A DNA stretch of 55,795 nucleotides. Origin: an uncultured Pelagibacteraceae bacterium. GTDB lineage: Bacteria > Pseudomonadota > Alphaproteobacteria > Pelagibacterales > Pelagibacteraceae. The DNA is taken from positions 1 through 55,795 of the forward strand of contig CABXRS010000005.1 in assembly GCA_902514665.1 (NCBI GenBank), written 5' to 3'. Shown here piece after piece: positions 1-9,588 of the stretch (within the stretch, counting starts at the first letter, position 1; each line of letters starts with the position of its first letter). Under the pieces are notes generated by a model. It was not told the origin of the DNA. It ran no database searches and saw nothing but the letters and a program-made list of their open reading frames with translations. Position numbers and translations under genes: made by a program.

Positions 1-8
1 GTTAATTA

Positions 9-503
9 ATGTTAATCATAGGAATCGATCCAGGGATCTCAGGATCAATATGTTTCTTTCAAGATGGGGTAATAAAAGATGTAGTGGAGATGCCAATCAT
101 GATTGAAGGCAAAAAAAATAAAAAGCAAGTAAACGGATCACAGATTTTTAATGAAATTTCAGAGAAAATTAAAAATATGGATAAAAAAAATATAAAAGTA
201 GTTATCGAGCATGTTACAGCAATGCCAGGACAAGGAGTCACCAGTATGTTTAATTTTGGTCAATCTTTTGGCATACTCAAAGGAATTTGTAGCGCTATGC
301 AGCTTTCAGTTTATTTTGTTAGACCTGCAAAGTGGAAGAAATATTTTAATCTGATTAATTCTGAGAAAGATGCAAGCAGAACAAGAGCAATTGAGATTTT
401 TCCATATTATTCATCACAACTTTCTAGAAAAAAGGACTCCAATAAGGCAGATGCTATTTTAATTGCCAGTTTTTTCTTTGAAACATATAAAGAGGAGAAA
501 TAG
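9..503 (+). CDS. RuvC-like crossover junction endodeoxyribonuclease
   Basis: Probable Holliday-junction resolvase of the RuvC / RNase H-like fold, 164 aa, close to the usual RuvC length (about 170). The N-terminus carries the family's first metal-binding motif GIDPG (D7). A second acidic residue lies in VIEHV (E67), and the C-terminal acidic pair appears to be D143 and D148 in KKDSNKADA. The segment around residues 71-92 (MPGQGVTSMFNFGQ) resembles the phage-like or divergent RuvC branch more than E. coli RuvC, so I give no symbol. In many alphaproteobacteria ruvC-ruvA-ruvB lie upstream of the tol genes. Here only this gene is visible before tolQ, 50 bases away, and ruvA/ruvB are not between them. 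The start is the first ATG, eight bases into the window, so an earlier start cannot be excluded. Confidence 0.75.
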   Translation: MLIIGIDPGISGSICFFQDGVIKDVVEMPIMIEGKKNKKQVNGSQIFNEISEKIKNMDKKNIKVVIEHVTAMPGQGVTSMFNFGQSFGILKGICSAMQLSVYFVRPAKWKKYFNLINSEKDASRTRAIEIFPYYSSQLSRKKDSNKADAILIASFFFETYKEEK

Positions 504-553
504 CAGTGTAATTAAAGCCAAATTCATGACACATTTAAGTGTGAAGAGTAATT

Positions 554-1228
554 ATGGAAGCAGACATAGCAGCAAAAGCTGTTGAACTAGGTACCAACAC
601 AGATTTTTCATTATTTAGCTTATTTTTGAGAGCTGACATAATCGTAAAATCAGTGATGATTATTTTAATATTATGTTCAGTATATTCCTGGGCAGTTATA
701 ATTGATAAATTTAGGTTATTTAAAAAAATAAATAAATCTTCTGAAGAGTTTGAGGAAAAATTTTGGAATTCTAAATCTGCTGAAAATTTATATAACAACT
801 TACCTTCTAAACTTGAAGATCCTATGGCGTTAGTTTTCCAAAATGCTATGGAGGGATTATTAAAAAAAAAAACAAGAAACAATTTAAGTGAGAGAATGAG
901 TGCACTTTTAGAAAGTGGGATTGAGAAACAAATGTCAAAAATTGATAAAGGCTTTACTTTTTTAGCTACGGTTGGCTCTACTGCACCTTTTATAGGTTTA
1001 TTTGGTACTGTCTGGGGAATCATGAATTCTTTTCAATCAATAGCAATTTCAAGAAATACCAGTCTTGCTATTGTAGCACCAGGAATTGCTGAAGCATTAT
1101 TTGCAACAGCACTAGGTCTTTTAGCAGCAATACCTGCGGTTGTTGCTTATAATAAATTCAATAATGATTCAAAAAAATATTCTGAAAAGTTAGAAAATTT
1201 TTCAAAAAGATTCTTAACTATTATTTAA
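554..1228 (+). CDS. tolQ: Tol-Pal system proton channel subunit TolQ
   Basis: Inner-membrane subunit of the TolQRA energy-transducing complex, which uses the proton gradient to drive envelope constriction at division and outer-membrane stability. The protein is 224 aa, typical for TolQ. It has a first membrane segment around residues 28-50. A long cytoplasmic loop follows, then two membrane segments at about 134-160 and 172-200 with the conserved stretch GSTAPFIGLFGTVWGIM. MotA/ExbB-family proteins share this layout, and the following tolR, tolA, tolB and pal settle the identity as TolQ rather than ExbB. The stop codon abuts the tolR start, so the two are surely co-translated. Confidence 0.95.
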   Translation: MEADIAAKAVELGTNTDFSLFSLFLRADIIVKSVMIILILCSVYSWAVIIDKFRLFKKINKSSEEFEEKFWNSKSAENLYNNLPSKLEDPMALVFQNAMEGLLKKKTRNNLSERMSALLESGIEKQMSKIDKGFTFLATVGSTAPFIGLFGTVWGIMNSFQSIAISRNTSLAIVAPGIAEALFATALGLLAAIPAVVAYNKFNNDSKKYSEKLENFSKRFLTII

Positions 1229-1645
1229 ATGGCGTTTAAATTAAATCGCTCTTCAAAAGAACCCATGAGTGAAATTAACGTTACTCCATTTGTAGATGTA
1301 ATGTTAGTACTTTTAATTATTTTTATGGTAACAGCTCCTTTATTAACTGTTGGTGTTCAAGTAGATTTACCTGAAAGCTCTGCAGACTCTCTTCCTGAAG
1401 AAACAGAACCATTGACATTATCAATTAATGCAAAAGGTGAGATATTTATTCAAGAGTCTAAAGTTGAGTATAATAATATTATTGCAAAAGTTTTGGCAGT
1501 TTCAAAAAATAGAACCGACACAAGAATTTATGTCAGAGGTGACAAAACTATAAATTATGGAAGAGTACTTGAAATAATGGGACTTCTTTCTGGCTCAGGA
1601 TTCACAAAGGTAGCGTTAATTTCTGAACCTTATAAACAGAGGTAG
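1229..1645 (+). CDS. tolR: Tol-Pal system protein TolR
   Basis: ExbD/TolR family subunit (138 aa) that forms the proton path with TolQ. The single N-terminal membrane segment, about residues 20-40, includes the motif INVTPFVDVMLVLLIIFMV. The Asp in FVD is the proton-carrying residue known in the family. The rest is the small periplasmic domain. The ATG begins at the base right after the tolQ stop, with no gap. The tolA start lies five bases after its stop. Confidence 0.95.
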   Translation: MAFKLNRSSKEPMSEINVTPFVDVMLVLLIIFMVTAPLLTVGVQVDLPESSADSLPEETEPLTLSINAKGEIFIQESKVEYNNIIAKVLAVSKNRTDTRIYVRGDKTINYGRVLEIMGLLSGSGFTKVALISEPYKQR

Positions 1646-1650
1646 CAAAA

Positions 1651-2511
1651 GTGAATAGAAGTATAATTATCTCTTCTGTTTTTCATATGTTGCTAATTAT
1701 TGTTACGGCAATAAGTCTTCCCTTTTTATCAAAAAAACCTTTAGATATCCCTCCAATTGTATCAGTTGAATTAATTCAGATAGCTGAAAAAACTAACGTT
1801 CCTTTTGCCCCAAAAGCAAAAAAAATTATAGAGAAGGCTAAGGAAAAAGAAAAACTTGTGTCTGAACAAGCTCCGCCAAAAAAAGTTAAAAAAACAAAAA
1901 CTAAAACCGTTGTCTCTCCAGATCAAAATAATAAAAAAATTGAAAATCAAACTCCAGAGGCAATCCCTCTTCCAGACAAAACTGCTAAAAAGATTAAAAC
2001 TAAAGAAGAAAACAAACAAAATCCAGAAAAAGTTGATAAAGAGGTTAAACAGGTTTCAGAATTTGAGAAAAAAGATTTATTCGATCCAAATAATATCGCT
2101 GCATTAATTGATAAATCTAAGGAAGAAACTGCTGAAGTAATTAAAAAAAATAATGATATCACTCAAGATCAAGAGAGAAATATTGAGAACTCAGGATTAA
2201 CTTTAAGCGAAGAAGATGCTCTTAAAGCACAAATTTTTGGATGTTGGAGTATCCCATTAGGTTTACCATATAATGAAAACTTGTTAGTGAGAATTAAATT
2301 AAAATTAAAGCCAGATGGATCAGTTACAAAAACTGAAATTTTAGATCATGCAAGGATGAATAAACCTGGACAAGGATTTTATAAAGTCTTAGCAGAAAGT
2401 GCTCTAAGAGCTGTAAAATTATGTCAGCCGTTAAGAGTTCCAACAACTGGTTATGAAAGATGGAAGGAACTACAGCTAAATTTTGATGCAAGAGAGATGT
2501 TAGAAGGCTAA
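1651..2511 (+). CDS. tolA: Tol-Pal system protein TolA (energy transducer)
   Basis: Bridges the inner-membrane TolQR motor to TolB/Pal at the outer membrane. The 286 aa show the three-part TolA plan. There is a single N-terminal membrane anchor (about residues 3-25) and a long Lys/Glu/Pro-rich, mostly helical spacer (about 45-190). A compact C-terminal domain (about 195-286) contains [20 protein letters not shown], as in other alphaproteobacterial TolA proteins. Two Cys in this domain (one in FGCW, one in KLCQP) could form the conserved disulphide. The start codon is GTG, with a purine-rich GAGG-like site about eight bases upstream. The spacer is Lys-rich and low in complexity, so spurious ORFs appear on both strands here. 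Confidence 0.9.
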   Translation: MNRSIIISSVFHMLLIIVTAISLPFLSKKPLDIPPIVSVELIQIAEKTNVPFAPKAKKIIEKAKEKEKLVSEQAPPKKVKKTKTKTVVSPDQNNKKIENQTPEAIPLPDKTAKKIKTKEENKQNPEKVDKEVKQVSEFEKKDLFDPNNIAALIDKSKEETAEVIKKNNDITQDQERNIENSGLTLSEEDALKAQIFGCWSIPLGLPYNENLLVRIKLKLKPDGSVTKTEILDHARMNKPGQGFYKVLAESALRAVKLCQPLRVPTTGYERWKELQLNFDAREMLEG

Positions 2512-2524
2512 TATAAGCTTAAAT

Positions 2525-3865
2525 ATGATTAAAAAAATTATTACATTAATTTTAATTCTAATTCCCATAAAATCATTCGCATTAATTGAGGTTGATATCA
2601 CAAGAGGTAATCTTAATCCTCTTCCTGTAGCAGTATCGCCTTTATCCATTGATGAAAAATCAAGAAAAAGTTTTGAAAAAGCTTTAAATAAAAAAAATAT
2701 TGGAGAAGAAATTTCCAGTATTGTTGAAAATAATTTAAGTACATCTGGTTTATTCAATCCCTTAAGTAAAGAAGCCTTTTTACAAGCTCCTGATATTGCT
2801 AATCTAAAGCCAAGATTTGAAGATTGGAATTTAATTAAAGCACAAGCACTTATAACAGGTAAAGTTAATTACGTAGATGACAAGTTAAGAGTTGAGTTTA
2901 GATTATGGGATGTACTCGCAGCTAAAGAAATGATGGCTTTAGCATTTACTACTGTTCCAAGTAATTGGAGAAGAGTAGGTCACATCATTTCTGATAAAGT
3001 TTATGAAAGATTGACCGGAGAAAAAGGATATTTTGATACTAGAATTATTTATGTTGCGGAGGAAGGTCCCAAAACACAAAGAATAAAAAAATTAGCAATC
3101 ATGGATCAAGATGGCTTTAATAATAAATTTTTAACTTTAGGTAATGAATTAGTACTCACTCCAAGATTTAATCCAACAAGTCAAATGGTTACATATTTGT
3201 CTTACTTCAAAAATCTTCCAAGAGTTTACTTATTAGATATTGAGACAGGGACCCAAGAAGTTGTAGGAGATTTTCCTGGTATGACGTTTGCACCAAGATT
3301 TTCTCCAGACGGAAAAAAAATTATTATGAGTTTTGCAAAAGATGGTAAATCTGATATTTATACTATGGATTTAGAGAACAGAATTGTAGAGAGGATTACA
3401 AATCATCCGTCAATTGATACCTCACCGTCTTATTCGCCAGATGGAAAATATATAACATTCAACTCTGATAGAAGTGGTTATCAGCAGATTTATATAATGA
3501 AAAGCGATGGAAGCGATGTAAATAGAATTTCATTTGGAAATGGGCTTTATGGAACTCCAGTTTGGTCACCAAGGGGTGATTTAATTGCATTTACTAAGTT
3601 GCATAAGGGTAAATTTTACATTGGTGTTATGAGAACTGATGGAAAAGGTGAGAGATTGTTAACAGAAAATTATTATCAAGAGGCTCCTTCATGGTCACCA
3701 AATGGAAGAGTATTGATTTTTTATAGAGAAACAAAAACTAACGACAAGGGAGAGGGGTTTACTGCAAAGTTGTGGTCTATTGATTTGACAGGTTATAATG
3801 AACGTCAAATACAGACGCCTACAGATGCATCTGACCCATCATGGTCATCTTTATTGAGCAATTAA
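2525..3865 (+). CDS. tolB: Tol-Pal system periplasmic beta-propeller protein TolB
   Basis: Periplasmic partner of Pal and TolA, 446 aa. Residues 1-20 are a Sec signal peptide (Lys-rich start, hydrophobic core, FA before the mature IEVDITRGN). An N-terminal domain to about residue 165 precedes a six-bladed beta propeller. WD/PD40-like repeats are clear ([61 protein letters not shown]). The gene sits 13 bases after tolA and about 107 bases before the likely pal start. Identity is secure from sequence and context. Confidence 0.96.
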   Translation: MIKKIITLILILIPIKSFALIEVDITRGNLNPLPVAVSPLSIDEKSRKSFEKALNKKNIGEEISSIVENNLSTSGLFNPLSKEAFLQAPDIANLKPRFEDWNLIKAQALITGKVNYVDDKLRVEFRLWDVLAAKEMMALAFTTVPSNWRRVGHIISDKVYERLTGEKGYFDTRIIYVAEEGPKTQRIKKLAIMDQDGFNNKFLTLGNELVLTPRFNPTSQMVTYLSYFKNLPRVYLLDIETGTQEVVGDFPGMTFAPRFSPDGKKIIMSFAKDGKSDIYTMDLENRIVERITNHPSIDTSPSYSPDGKYITFNSDRSGYQQIYIMKSDGSDVNRISFGNGLYGTPVWSPRGDLIAFTKLHKGKFYIGVMRTDGKGERLLTENYYQEAPSWSPNGRVLIFYRETKTNDKGEGFTAKLWSIDLTGYNERQIQTPTDASDPSWSSLLSN

Positions 3866-3972
3866 TATAATTTTGACCTTAGAATTATTGAAATTTCTTG
3901 ATTTTTAGACTTGAAACCTTTAATTTGTTGTGAAAAGGTAACACTTTGAAATTAGCAGCAAGGAGCAATTTA

Positions 3973-4464
3973 ATGATATTAAGCAAAATTTTTAGAAACA
4001 CACTTTTAGTTCTAACAGCATGCCTCGTTTTATCGGCTTGTGCAACTAAAAAAGAAATTGCAACGGATATTAAAGGTTCAATGCAGGGTGATGTTTATAC
4101 AGGAACAGATACAGTTGAGTACCTAGCTGAAGGAGTTCCTGACAGAGTATTCTTTGCAACAAATGAATCAATTTTAACTACTGCTTCACGAGAAACTTTA
4201 AGAGCGCAAGCAGCATGGTTAAGAAAAAATTCAGGAATTAACGTAGTACTTGAAGGTCATGCTGACGAAAGAGGAACCAGAGAATATAACTTAGCTCTAG
4301 GAGAAAGAAGAGCTAACGCAGCTAAAGATTATTTAATGACTTATGGAATATCTTCTGACAGAATAACAGTATTAAGTTATGGAAAAGAAAGACCAGTTGA
4401 CTCTGGATCAAATCCATTATCTTGGTCAAAAAACAGAAGATCAGTTACTGTTAAAGCAAATTAA
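3973..4464 (+). CDS. pal: Peptidoglycan-associated lipoprotein Pal
   Basis: Outer-membrane lipoprotein with an OmpA-like peptidoglycan-binding domain. From the chosen start it has 163 aa. The signal peptide ends in a lipobox LSAC with the lipidated Cys at residue 23. The OmpA_C domain covers the second half, with the peptidoglycan-binding motif EGHADERGTREYNLALGERR and a following YGKERP. A longer reading from a TTG at 3946 exists in the same frame. The ATG at 3973 is preferred because an AAGGAG ribosome site lies about eight bases upstream and the signal peptide then starts correctly. A strong terminator follows. Confidence 0.95.
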   Translation: MILSKIFRNTLLVLTACLVLSACATKKEIATDIKGSMQGDVYTGTDTVEYLAEGVPDRVFFATNESILTTASRETLRAQAAWLRKNSGINVVLEGHADERGTREYNLALGERRANAAKDYLMTYGISSDRITVLSYGKERPVDSGSNPLSWSKNRRSVTVKAN

Positions 4465-4476
4465 AAATTTGAATTT

Positions 4477-4517
4477 AAAGACCCCAGCTACAAGAGTGGT
4501 TTGGGGTCTTTTTTTTG
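4477..4517 (+). terminator. Rho-independent terminator after pal
   Basis: A ten-base perfect stem (AAAGACCCCA pairing with TGGGGTCTTT) encloses a 15-base loop and is followed by a run of T. It lies 12 bases past the pal stop. This is the clearest intrinsic terminator in the window and is notably GC-rich for this genome. It separates the highly expressed lipoprotein gene from cpoB and could act as a partial attenuator. Confidence 0.9.
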
Positions 4518-4555
4518 CCATTTTTATAATCATAAAGTAGATATTTAAAGAGTTA

Positions 4556-5563
4556 ATGAAACTAGTATTTAAACTAATTGTATTAAAAATAATTTTTGTT
4601 TTTAATTTTGTTACAATCAGCCATTCCTTTGCTGATAATCATAACATTTATGAAATACTGGAAATTATTAAAAATGACTTAAAAACTCTTGAAAGAGCAG
4701 TTTACTCCGGATCAATTGAGATAGAAAACACATCAAGCAATAACTCAGACTTAGAGATAGATCAAAATTCAGAAGATGTTCTCACAAGACATTTGCTCAA
4801 ATTATCCGAAATCGAAGGTCAGTTTAGAGATTTAACAAATAAATTTGAAGAAATTAATTTCAAACTTGATAAACTTTCAAGTAGATTGTCAAAAATTCAA
4901 GCTGACAATCAAGTAAGATTTGAGGATATAGAGACATCAATTAGCTCAGGTATGGTCAGTGAAAATTCATCTAAATTAAGTTCAAAGCCAAAAATAGATG
5001 AAAACAAAATTCTTCCTGGAAGTTCTCAACCCCAAGATCTTGGTTCAATCTCATATAAAGACTCACAAACTTCAAATACTTCCCAGCAAATTCAGTCAGT
5101 GGAGACTACTGCATCAATTGTAACTGAAAATTTTCAATCAGAGGACAAGATATTACCTCAGGATTTTTCACCAGAAAAACAATATGAATTTGCAACTAGT
5201 TTTTTAAAAGTTGGAGATTACAGTACAGCTGAGAGAGCTTTTAGAGAATTTGTCTTATCTAATACTGATCATGAATTAGCTGGAAGTGCACAATATTGGT
5301 ATGCAGAAACATTTAGAATAAGACAACTGTACACCGATGCTGCATCTGCTTACTTAGAAGGATATCAAAAATACCCAAAGGGCAAGAAGGCACCAATAAA
5401 TTTATTAAAACTAGGTGTATCAATGGTACAAATTGGAGAGAAGGATCAGGGGTGTAAGATGATCAATGGTGTGGAGCTTCAATATCCTAATGCAAATCAA
5501 TCTGTAATACAAAAAGCGAAATATGAGTCAAAAAAATTTGAATGCATCAAACAAGACTCATAG
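4556..5563 (+). CDS. cpoB: Tol-Pal associated periplasmic protein CpoB/YbgF
   Basis: Periplasmic TPR protein that in other bacteria couples Tol-Pal function with peptidoglycan synthesis at division. The 335 aa begin with a signal peptide (about residues 1-26, ending SHSFA). Next comes a region of likely coiled coil (about 60-130), a Ser/Gln-rich linker, and C-terminal tetratricopeptide repeats (about 205-335, starting PEKQYEFATSFLKVGDYSTAERAFREF). The position directly after pal is the usual one. The last 41 bases overlap the predicted tilS start. Confidence 0.9.
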   Translation: MKLVFKLIVLKIIFVFNFVTISHSFADNHNIYEILEIIKNDLKTLERAVYSGSIEIENTSSNNSDLEIDQNSEDVLTRHLLKLSEIEGQFRDLTNKFEEINFKLDKLSSRLSKIQADNQVRFEDIETSISSGMVSENSSKLSSKPKIDENKILPGSSQPQDLGSISYKDSQTSNTSQQIQSVETTASIVTENFQSEDKILPQDFSPEKQYEFATSFLKVGDYSTAERAFREFVLSNTDHELAGSAQYWYAETFRIRQLYTDAASAYLEGYQKYPKGKKAPINLLKLGVSMVQIGEKDQGCKMINGVELQYPNANQSVIQKAKYESKKFECIKQDS

Positions 5564-6557
5564 AAATTTAATTAACAATTTAAGAGATAAAAGAATATTT
5601 CAAATTTATAGAAAATTTGAGAATATCTTTAACTTAAATCAAGACTTTATTGTTGGGGTTTCCGGTGGTTCTGATAGCTTAGCCTTGTGTTTCTTGACAA
5701 AAATTTATTCAATTAAAAAATCTTTAAATGCTTATTATTTTATAGTTGATCACAGACTAAGAAAAAATTCATCCATCGAAGTGCAGTCAGTAAAAAATCT
5801 ATTAAAAAAACATAATATTAAGTCAGATATTTTAAAATGGTATGGAAAAAAACCGAATAGTAATATTCAATCCATAGCTAGAAATAAAAGATATAGTCTT
5901 TTGACAAATAAAGCTAAAAAAATAAATATCAAAACTATTTTAACAGGTCATCACATAGACGATCTATATGAAAATTTTTTCATAAGAATTTCTAGAGGAA
6001 GTGGCCTTAAAGGCTTAGTCTCTTTTGGTGATAAAATTCAAATAAGCAATGTAGACATACTTCGACCTCTTATAAGTTTTGAAAAAAAAAATTTAAATTA
6101 TGTTGCCAAAAAAGTTTTTAAGTCTTATGTAGAAGATCCTTCAAATGAAGATAGTAAATTTAAAAGGGTAAGAATAAGAAAATTAATAAAAAAACTTCAT
6201 AACGATGGGCTAGATAAGAATAAATTTCTATTAACGATTAAAAATTTGAGAGACTCCAATGAAACTATTAAATTTTATGTTGCGAAAAATTTAAAGGATA
6301 ATTCATATATATATAAAAATAGAAGTAAAATTATATTGAATGAAGAATTTTTTAATCAACCCCATGAAGTAACTTTTAGATCTTTAACAGAAATAATTAA
6401 ATTTGTCGGGAACAAATATTACTCTGTAAGAGGAAAGAAAGTTGATAACACTATTGATAAATTAAAAGAACATAGTAGAGTTCCCTTTAAACTTACACTT
6501 GGAAATTGTATCATTCATAAAGTTAATCAATCAATCATTGTTGTAAAAGAGCATTAA
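5523..6557 (+). CDS. tilS: tRNA(Ile)-lysidine synthase TilS
   Basis: Modifies C34 of tRNA-Ile(CAU) to lysidine with ATP, so that it reads AUA instead of AUG. This matters in an AT-rich genome where AUA is common. The 344 aa contain the N-type ATP pyrophosphatase P-loop SGGSDS at residues 47-52 and the family segment VDHRLRKNS. GHHIDDLYENFFIRISRGSGLKGL lies at about 141-164. The C-terminal part is short compared with E. coli TilS (about 430 aa), as in many alphaproteobacteria. The ATG at 5523 lies inside the end of cpoB. The 46 residues before the P-loop are more than strictly needed, so a later start is possible. Confidence 0.93.
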   Translation: MSQKNLNASNKTHRNLINNLRDKRIFQIYRKFENIFNLNQDFIVGVSGGSDSLALCFLTKIYSIKKSLNAYYFIVDHRLRKNSSIEVQSVKNLLKKHNIKSDILKWYGKKPNSNIQSIARNKRYSLLTNKAKKINIKTILTGHHIDDLYENFFIRISRGSGLKGLVSFGDKIQISNVDILRPLISFEKKNLNYVAKKVFKSYVEDPSNEDSKFKRVRIRKLIKKLHNDGLDKNKFLLTIKNLRDSNETIKFYVAKNLKDNSYIYKNRSKIILNEEFFNQPHEVTFRSLTEIIKFVGNKYYSVRGKKVDNTIDKLKEHSRVPFKLTLGNCIIHKVNQSIIVVKEH

Positions 6558-6620
6558 ATATAATATTTTTATTGATATTTTGTCACTTGTTTAATTGGTA
6601 ATAATTCTTATTTTAAGGTA

Positions 6621-8528
6621 ATGAATTTAAAAAACTTAGCAATGTGGGGCATTATAGTTTTTTTAACTATAGGTCTCTATAATATGTTTAAAGGTCCTCA
6701 AACAAACACAAGAGGAGGCAATCAAATAATTTTTTCAGATTTTTTGAAATCAGTTGAAAATGGAGAAGTTTTAAAAGTTGAGATACAAGGTAAAAAAATC
6801 AATGGGGTTTACTCGAACGGAAATTCATTTTCTACTTATTCACCTGACGACCCTAATTTGATAGAAAAACTCTCAGACAAAGGTGTTAGTATTTCAGCTG
6901 CTCCTTTAGAAGAAAAAATGCCATCTTTGTTTGGTGTACTACTTTCTTGGTTTCCAATGCTTTTATTAATTGCAGTTTGGATTTTTTTTATGAGACAGAT
7001 GCAAGGTGGAAGAGGTGGCGCAATGGGTTTTGGTAAATCTAAAGCAAAAATGATGAATGAACTCAAAGGAAAAGTCACATTTAATGATGTAGCTGGAGTT
7101 GAAGAGGCTAAAGAAGAAGTTGAGGAGATTGTAGAGTTTTTAAAGGATCCAAAAAAATTCAGTAGACTTGGAGGAAAAATACCAAGAGGTGCATTATTAG
7201 TTGGACCTCCTGGAACAGGAAAAACTCTTTTAGCTAGAGCAATTGCTGGTGAAGCAGGAGTTCCTTTTTTTACTATTTCAGGTTCAGATTTTGTAGAAAT
7301 GTTTGTTGGAGTTGGAGCATCAAGAGTAAGAGATATGTTTGAGCAGGGAAAGAAAAATTCTCCTTGCATTATATTTATTGATGAGATTGACGCTGTCGGA
7401 CGAAGCCGGGGAGCAGGTCTTGGTGGAGGTAATGATGAAAGAGAACAAACATTAAACCAGTTGTTAGTTGAAATGGATGGTTTCGATACAAACGAAGGAG
7501 TAATTATAATTGCCGCAACAAATAGACCAGATGTTTTAGATCCTGCACTATTAAGACCGGGTAGATTTGATAGACAAGTAGTTGTCTCAAATCCAGACAT
7601 AATTGGTAGAGAAAAAATTTTAAAGGTACATGTGAAGAAAATTAAAATGTCACCAGATGTCAATTTAAGAACTATTGCAAGAGGTACACCTGGTTTTTCT
7701 GGAGCAGACTTAGCAAATTTAGTAAATGAAGCAGCATTACTAGCAGCAAGAAAAAGTAAAAGAATTGTTACACTAAATGAATTTGAAGAAGCCAAAGATA
7801 AAGTCATGATGGGTGCTGAAAGAAGATCAATGGTAATGACTGAAGATGAAAAAAAGTTGACAGCATATCACGAAGGAGGTCATGCTTTAGTTTCATTCAA
7901 CATGCCAAGTTATGACCCAATTCATAAGGCAACAATTATACCAAGGGGAAGAGCTCTAGGAATGGTGATGAATTTACCAGAAAGAGATAAACACGGATAC
8001 TCGATAAAATATCTTAAAGCAAGATTAGCTGTATGTTTTGGAGGAAGAGTTGCAGAGGAAATTATTTTTGGAAAAGATAATATATCTACTGGTGCTGGCG
8101 GAGGGAGTGGATCCGACATTAACCAAGCTACTCAATTAGCTCGAGCAATGGTAACAAAATATGGTATGAGCGAAGAAATGGGACCAGTTGAATATGGTGA
8201 AAACCAAGAAGAGGTATTTTTAGGAAGATCTGTAACTCAAACGCAATCTGTGTCAGAAGCTGTTGCCCAAAAAATAGATAAAGAGATAAGAAAATTAGTC
8301 GATGAAGGTTACAACCAAGCTAAAAAAATATTAACAGAAAAGATTGATGACTTACACAAAATTGCGAAAGCTCTTATAACTTATGAGACTTTAACTGGCG
8401 AAGAGATAGAGAATATTGTTAATAAAAACTTATATCCTAAAGATAAGATAGTTGAAAAACCAGATGAAAAAGATGATCAGAGCTCAGCTCTTGGCGCAAT
8501 GGGTTTAAAACCTAAAATAGTCCACTAA
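6621..8528 (+). CDS. ftsH: ATP-dependent zinc metalloprotease FtsH
   Basis: Membrane-bound AAA+ protease that degrades misfolded membrane proteins and short-lived regulators, including RpoH in other proteobacteria. The 635 aa have two membrane segments (about residues 5-22 and 105-124). The AAA+ domain follows with Walker A GPPGTGKT at 195-202, Walker [10 protein letters not shown] and the SRH region [20 protein letters not shown]. The M41 peptidase domain has the zinc motif HEGGH at 417-421. The C-terminus is a charged tail. A 63-base gap upstream may hold its own promoter. The encoded RpoH (13.0-13.9 kb) and HflK/HflC (37.1-39.1 kb) are its expected substrate and regulators. Confidence 0.97.
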   Translation: MNLKNLAMWGIIVFLTIGLYNMFKGPQTNTRGGNQIIFSDFLKSVENGEVLKVEIQGKKINGVYSNGNSFSTYSPDDPNLIEKLSDKGVSISAAPLEEKMPSLFGVLLSWFPMLLLIAVWIFFMRQMQGGRGGAMGFGKSKAKMMNELKGKVTFNDVAGVEEAKEEVEEIVEFLKDPKKFSRLGGKIPRGALLVGPPGTGKTLLARAIAGEAGVPFFTISGSDFVEMFVGVGASRVRDMFEQGKKNSPCIIFIDEIDAVGRSRGAGLGGGNDEREQTLNQLLVEMDGFDTNEGVIIIAATNRPDVLDPALLRPGRFDRQVVVSNPDIIGREKILKVHVKKIKMSPDVNLRTIARGTPGFSGADLANLVNEAALLAARKSKRIVTLNEFEEAKDKVMMGAERRSMVMTEDEKKLTAYHEGGHALVSFNMPSYDPIHKATIIPRGRALGMVMNLPERDKHGYSIKYLKARLAVCFGGRVAEEIIFGKDNISTGAGGGSGSDINQATQLARAMVTKYGMSEEMGPVEYGENQEEVFLGRSVTQTQSVSEAVAQKIDKEIRKLVDEGYNQAKKILTEKIDDLHKIAKALITYETLTGEEIENIVNKNLYPKDKIVEKPDEKDDQSSALGAMGLKPKIVH

Positions 8529-8535
8529 GACATAC

Positions 8536-9588
8536 ATGCCAAGATATTACACTAGAGTGTGTAATTTCTATTATGGTCAGCAATCTAAAATACTTGTTAA
8601 AAAAAAAAAATCTTTTCCTCTTCATAATACTAAAGAAATATCTTTTGATCAAATTGAAATAATTACAAGAAAATCTAAAAAAAAAATATACATTAATCAA
8701 ATCAAAAATTTACCAACAAAATTACAAAAAAAAATAAATTTTGATTTGAAGAAAATTACCTCAGCTAAAAAAAATTTTTGTAATTTCAAATTTAATGCAA
8801 TTCCTAACATTCTTGGTATTTTAAATTTAACACCAGATAGTTTTTCAGATGGAGGAAAATTTAATAAAAAAGATAAAGCTATTATACAATCTATAAGTTT
8901 ATTTAACTCAGGAGCTAACTTAATTGATGTTGGTGGAGAGTCTACAAGACCTGGCTCTAAGTCAATAAATGAGAATTTAGAATGGAGTAGAATAAATAAA
9001 ATTTTAAAATCATTAAGTAAAAAAATACCAATATCTTTAGATACAAGAAAATCTATTATAATGAAAAAAGGAATTAAATTAGGAATTAAGTTAATAAATG
9101 ATGTTTCAGGATTAGAATATGATTCAGAAACTATAAGTGTGTTAAAGCACTTTAAAACTCCGTTTGTTTTGCAGCACTCACAAGGTAGCCCAAAAAATAT
9201 GCAAAACAAACCTAGTTATAAAAATGTCTTATTAGATATATATGATTTTTTTGAAAATAAGCTTAAATATTTGAGATCAATTGGAATAAATCACAATAAA
9301 ATAATTATTGACCCAGGAATAGGTTTTGGAAAAAATTTGAAACATAATATGACTCTAATTAAGAATATTTCTATTTTTCATTCCCTTGGTTTTCCTGTAC
9401 TTGTGGGTAATTCAAGGAAGAGATTTATTAGAGATATATCAAAAAATAATGATAGTAAATTAAGGATTGGGGGGACAACAGCATCTTCCATTTATTTGAT
9501 GACACAAGGAGTTCAAATTTTAAGAATTCATGATGTCAATGAAGTTATACAAGCTATAAAAGTTTATAAGGAAATGATTAAGGATTAA
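8536..9588 (+). CDS. folP: Dihydropteroate synthase FolP
   Basis: Joins p-aminobenzoate to dihydropterin pyrophosphate in folate synthesis. The pterin-binding TIM-barrel domain starts near residue 90 with PNILGILNLTPDSFSDGGKF and includes DVGGESTRPGS and NDVSG. The segment IIDPGIGFGK and the C-terminal VGNSRKRFI also belong to it. At 350 aa it is longer than E. coli FolP (282). The extra roughly 85 N-terminal residues are basic (KKKKS, RKSKKK) with MPRYYTRVCNFYYG at the start. As far as I recall, many alphaproteobacterial enzymes carry an extension here. Seven bases separate it from ftsH and one base overlaps glmM. Confidence 0.93.
   Translation: MPRYYTRVCNFYYGQQSKILVKKKKSFPLHNTKEISFDQIEIITRKSKKKIYINQIKNLPTKLQKKINFDLKKITSAKKNFCNFKFNAIPNILGILNLTPDSFSDGGKFNKKDKAIIQSISLFNSGANLIDVGGESTRPGSKSINENLEWSRINKILKSLSKKIPISLDTRKSIIMKKGIKLGIKLINDVSGLEYDSETISVLKHFKTPFVLQHSQGSPKNMQNKPSYKNVLLDIYDFFENKLKYLRSIGINHNKIIIDPGIGFGKNLKHNMTLIKNISIFHSLGFPVLVGNSRKRFIRDISKNNDSKLRIGGTTASSIYLMTQGVQILRIHDVNEVIQAIKVYKEMIKD

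Noticed and set aside
1771..2162. Several reading frames on both strands within tolA
   Set aside because: They arise from the Lys-rich, low-complexity spacer of TolA and have no recognisable protein features.
3866..3972. Possible small RNA or regulatory leader between tolB and pal
   Set aside because: About 107 bases with no stable fold that I can see. More likely a simple pal promoter and leader.
6558..6620. CTTG-containing heat-shock-like promoter before ftsH
   Set aside because: CTTG is present, but no convincing RpoH-type -10 element follows at the right distance.
6836..7807. A 323-aa reading frame on the - strand inside ftsH
   Set aside because: Its composition (Ser/Pro/Ile-rich, no domain) is that of a mirror frame of a well-conserved gene. 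ftsH is certain on the + strand.
8697..9209. A 170-aa - strand frame across folP
   Set aside because: The + strand carries clear dihydropteroate synthase motifs. The other strand is a shadow.
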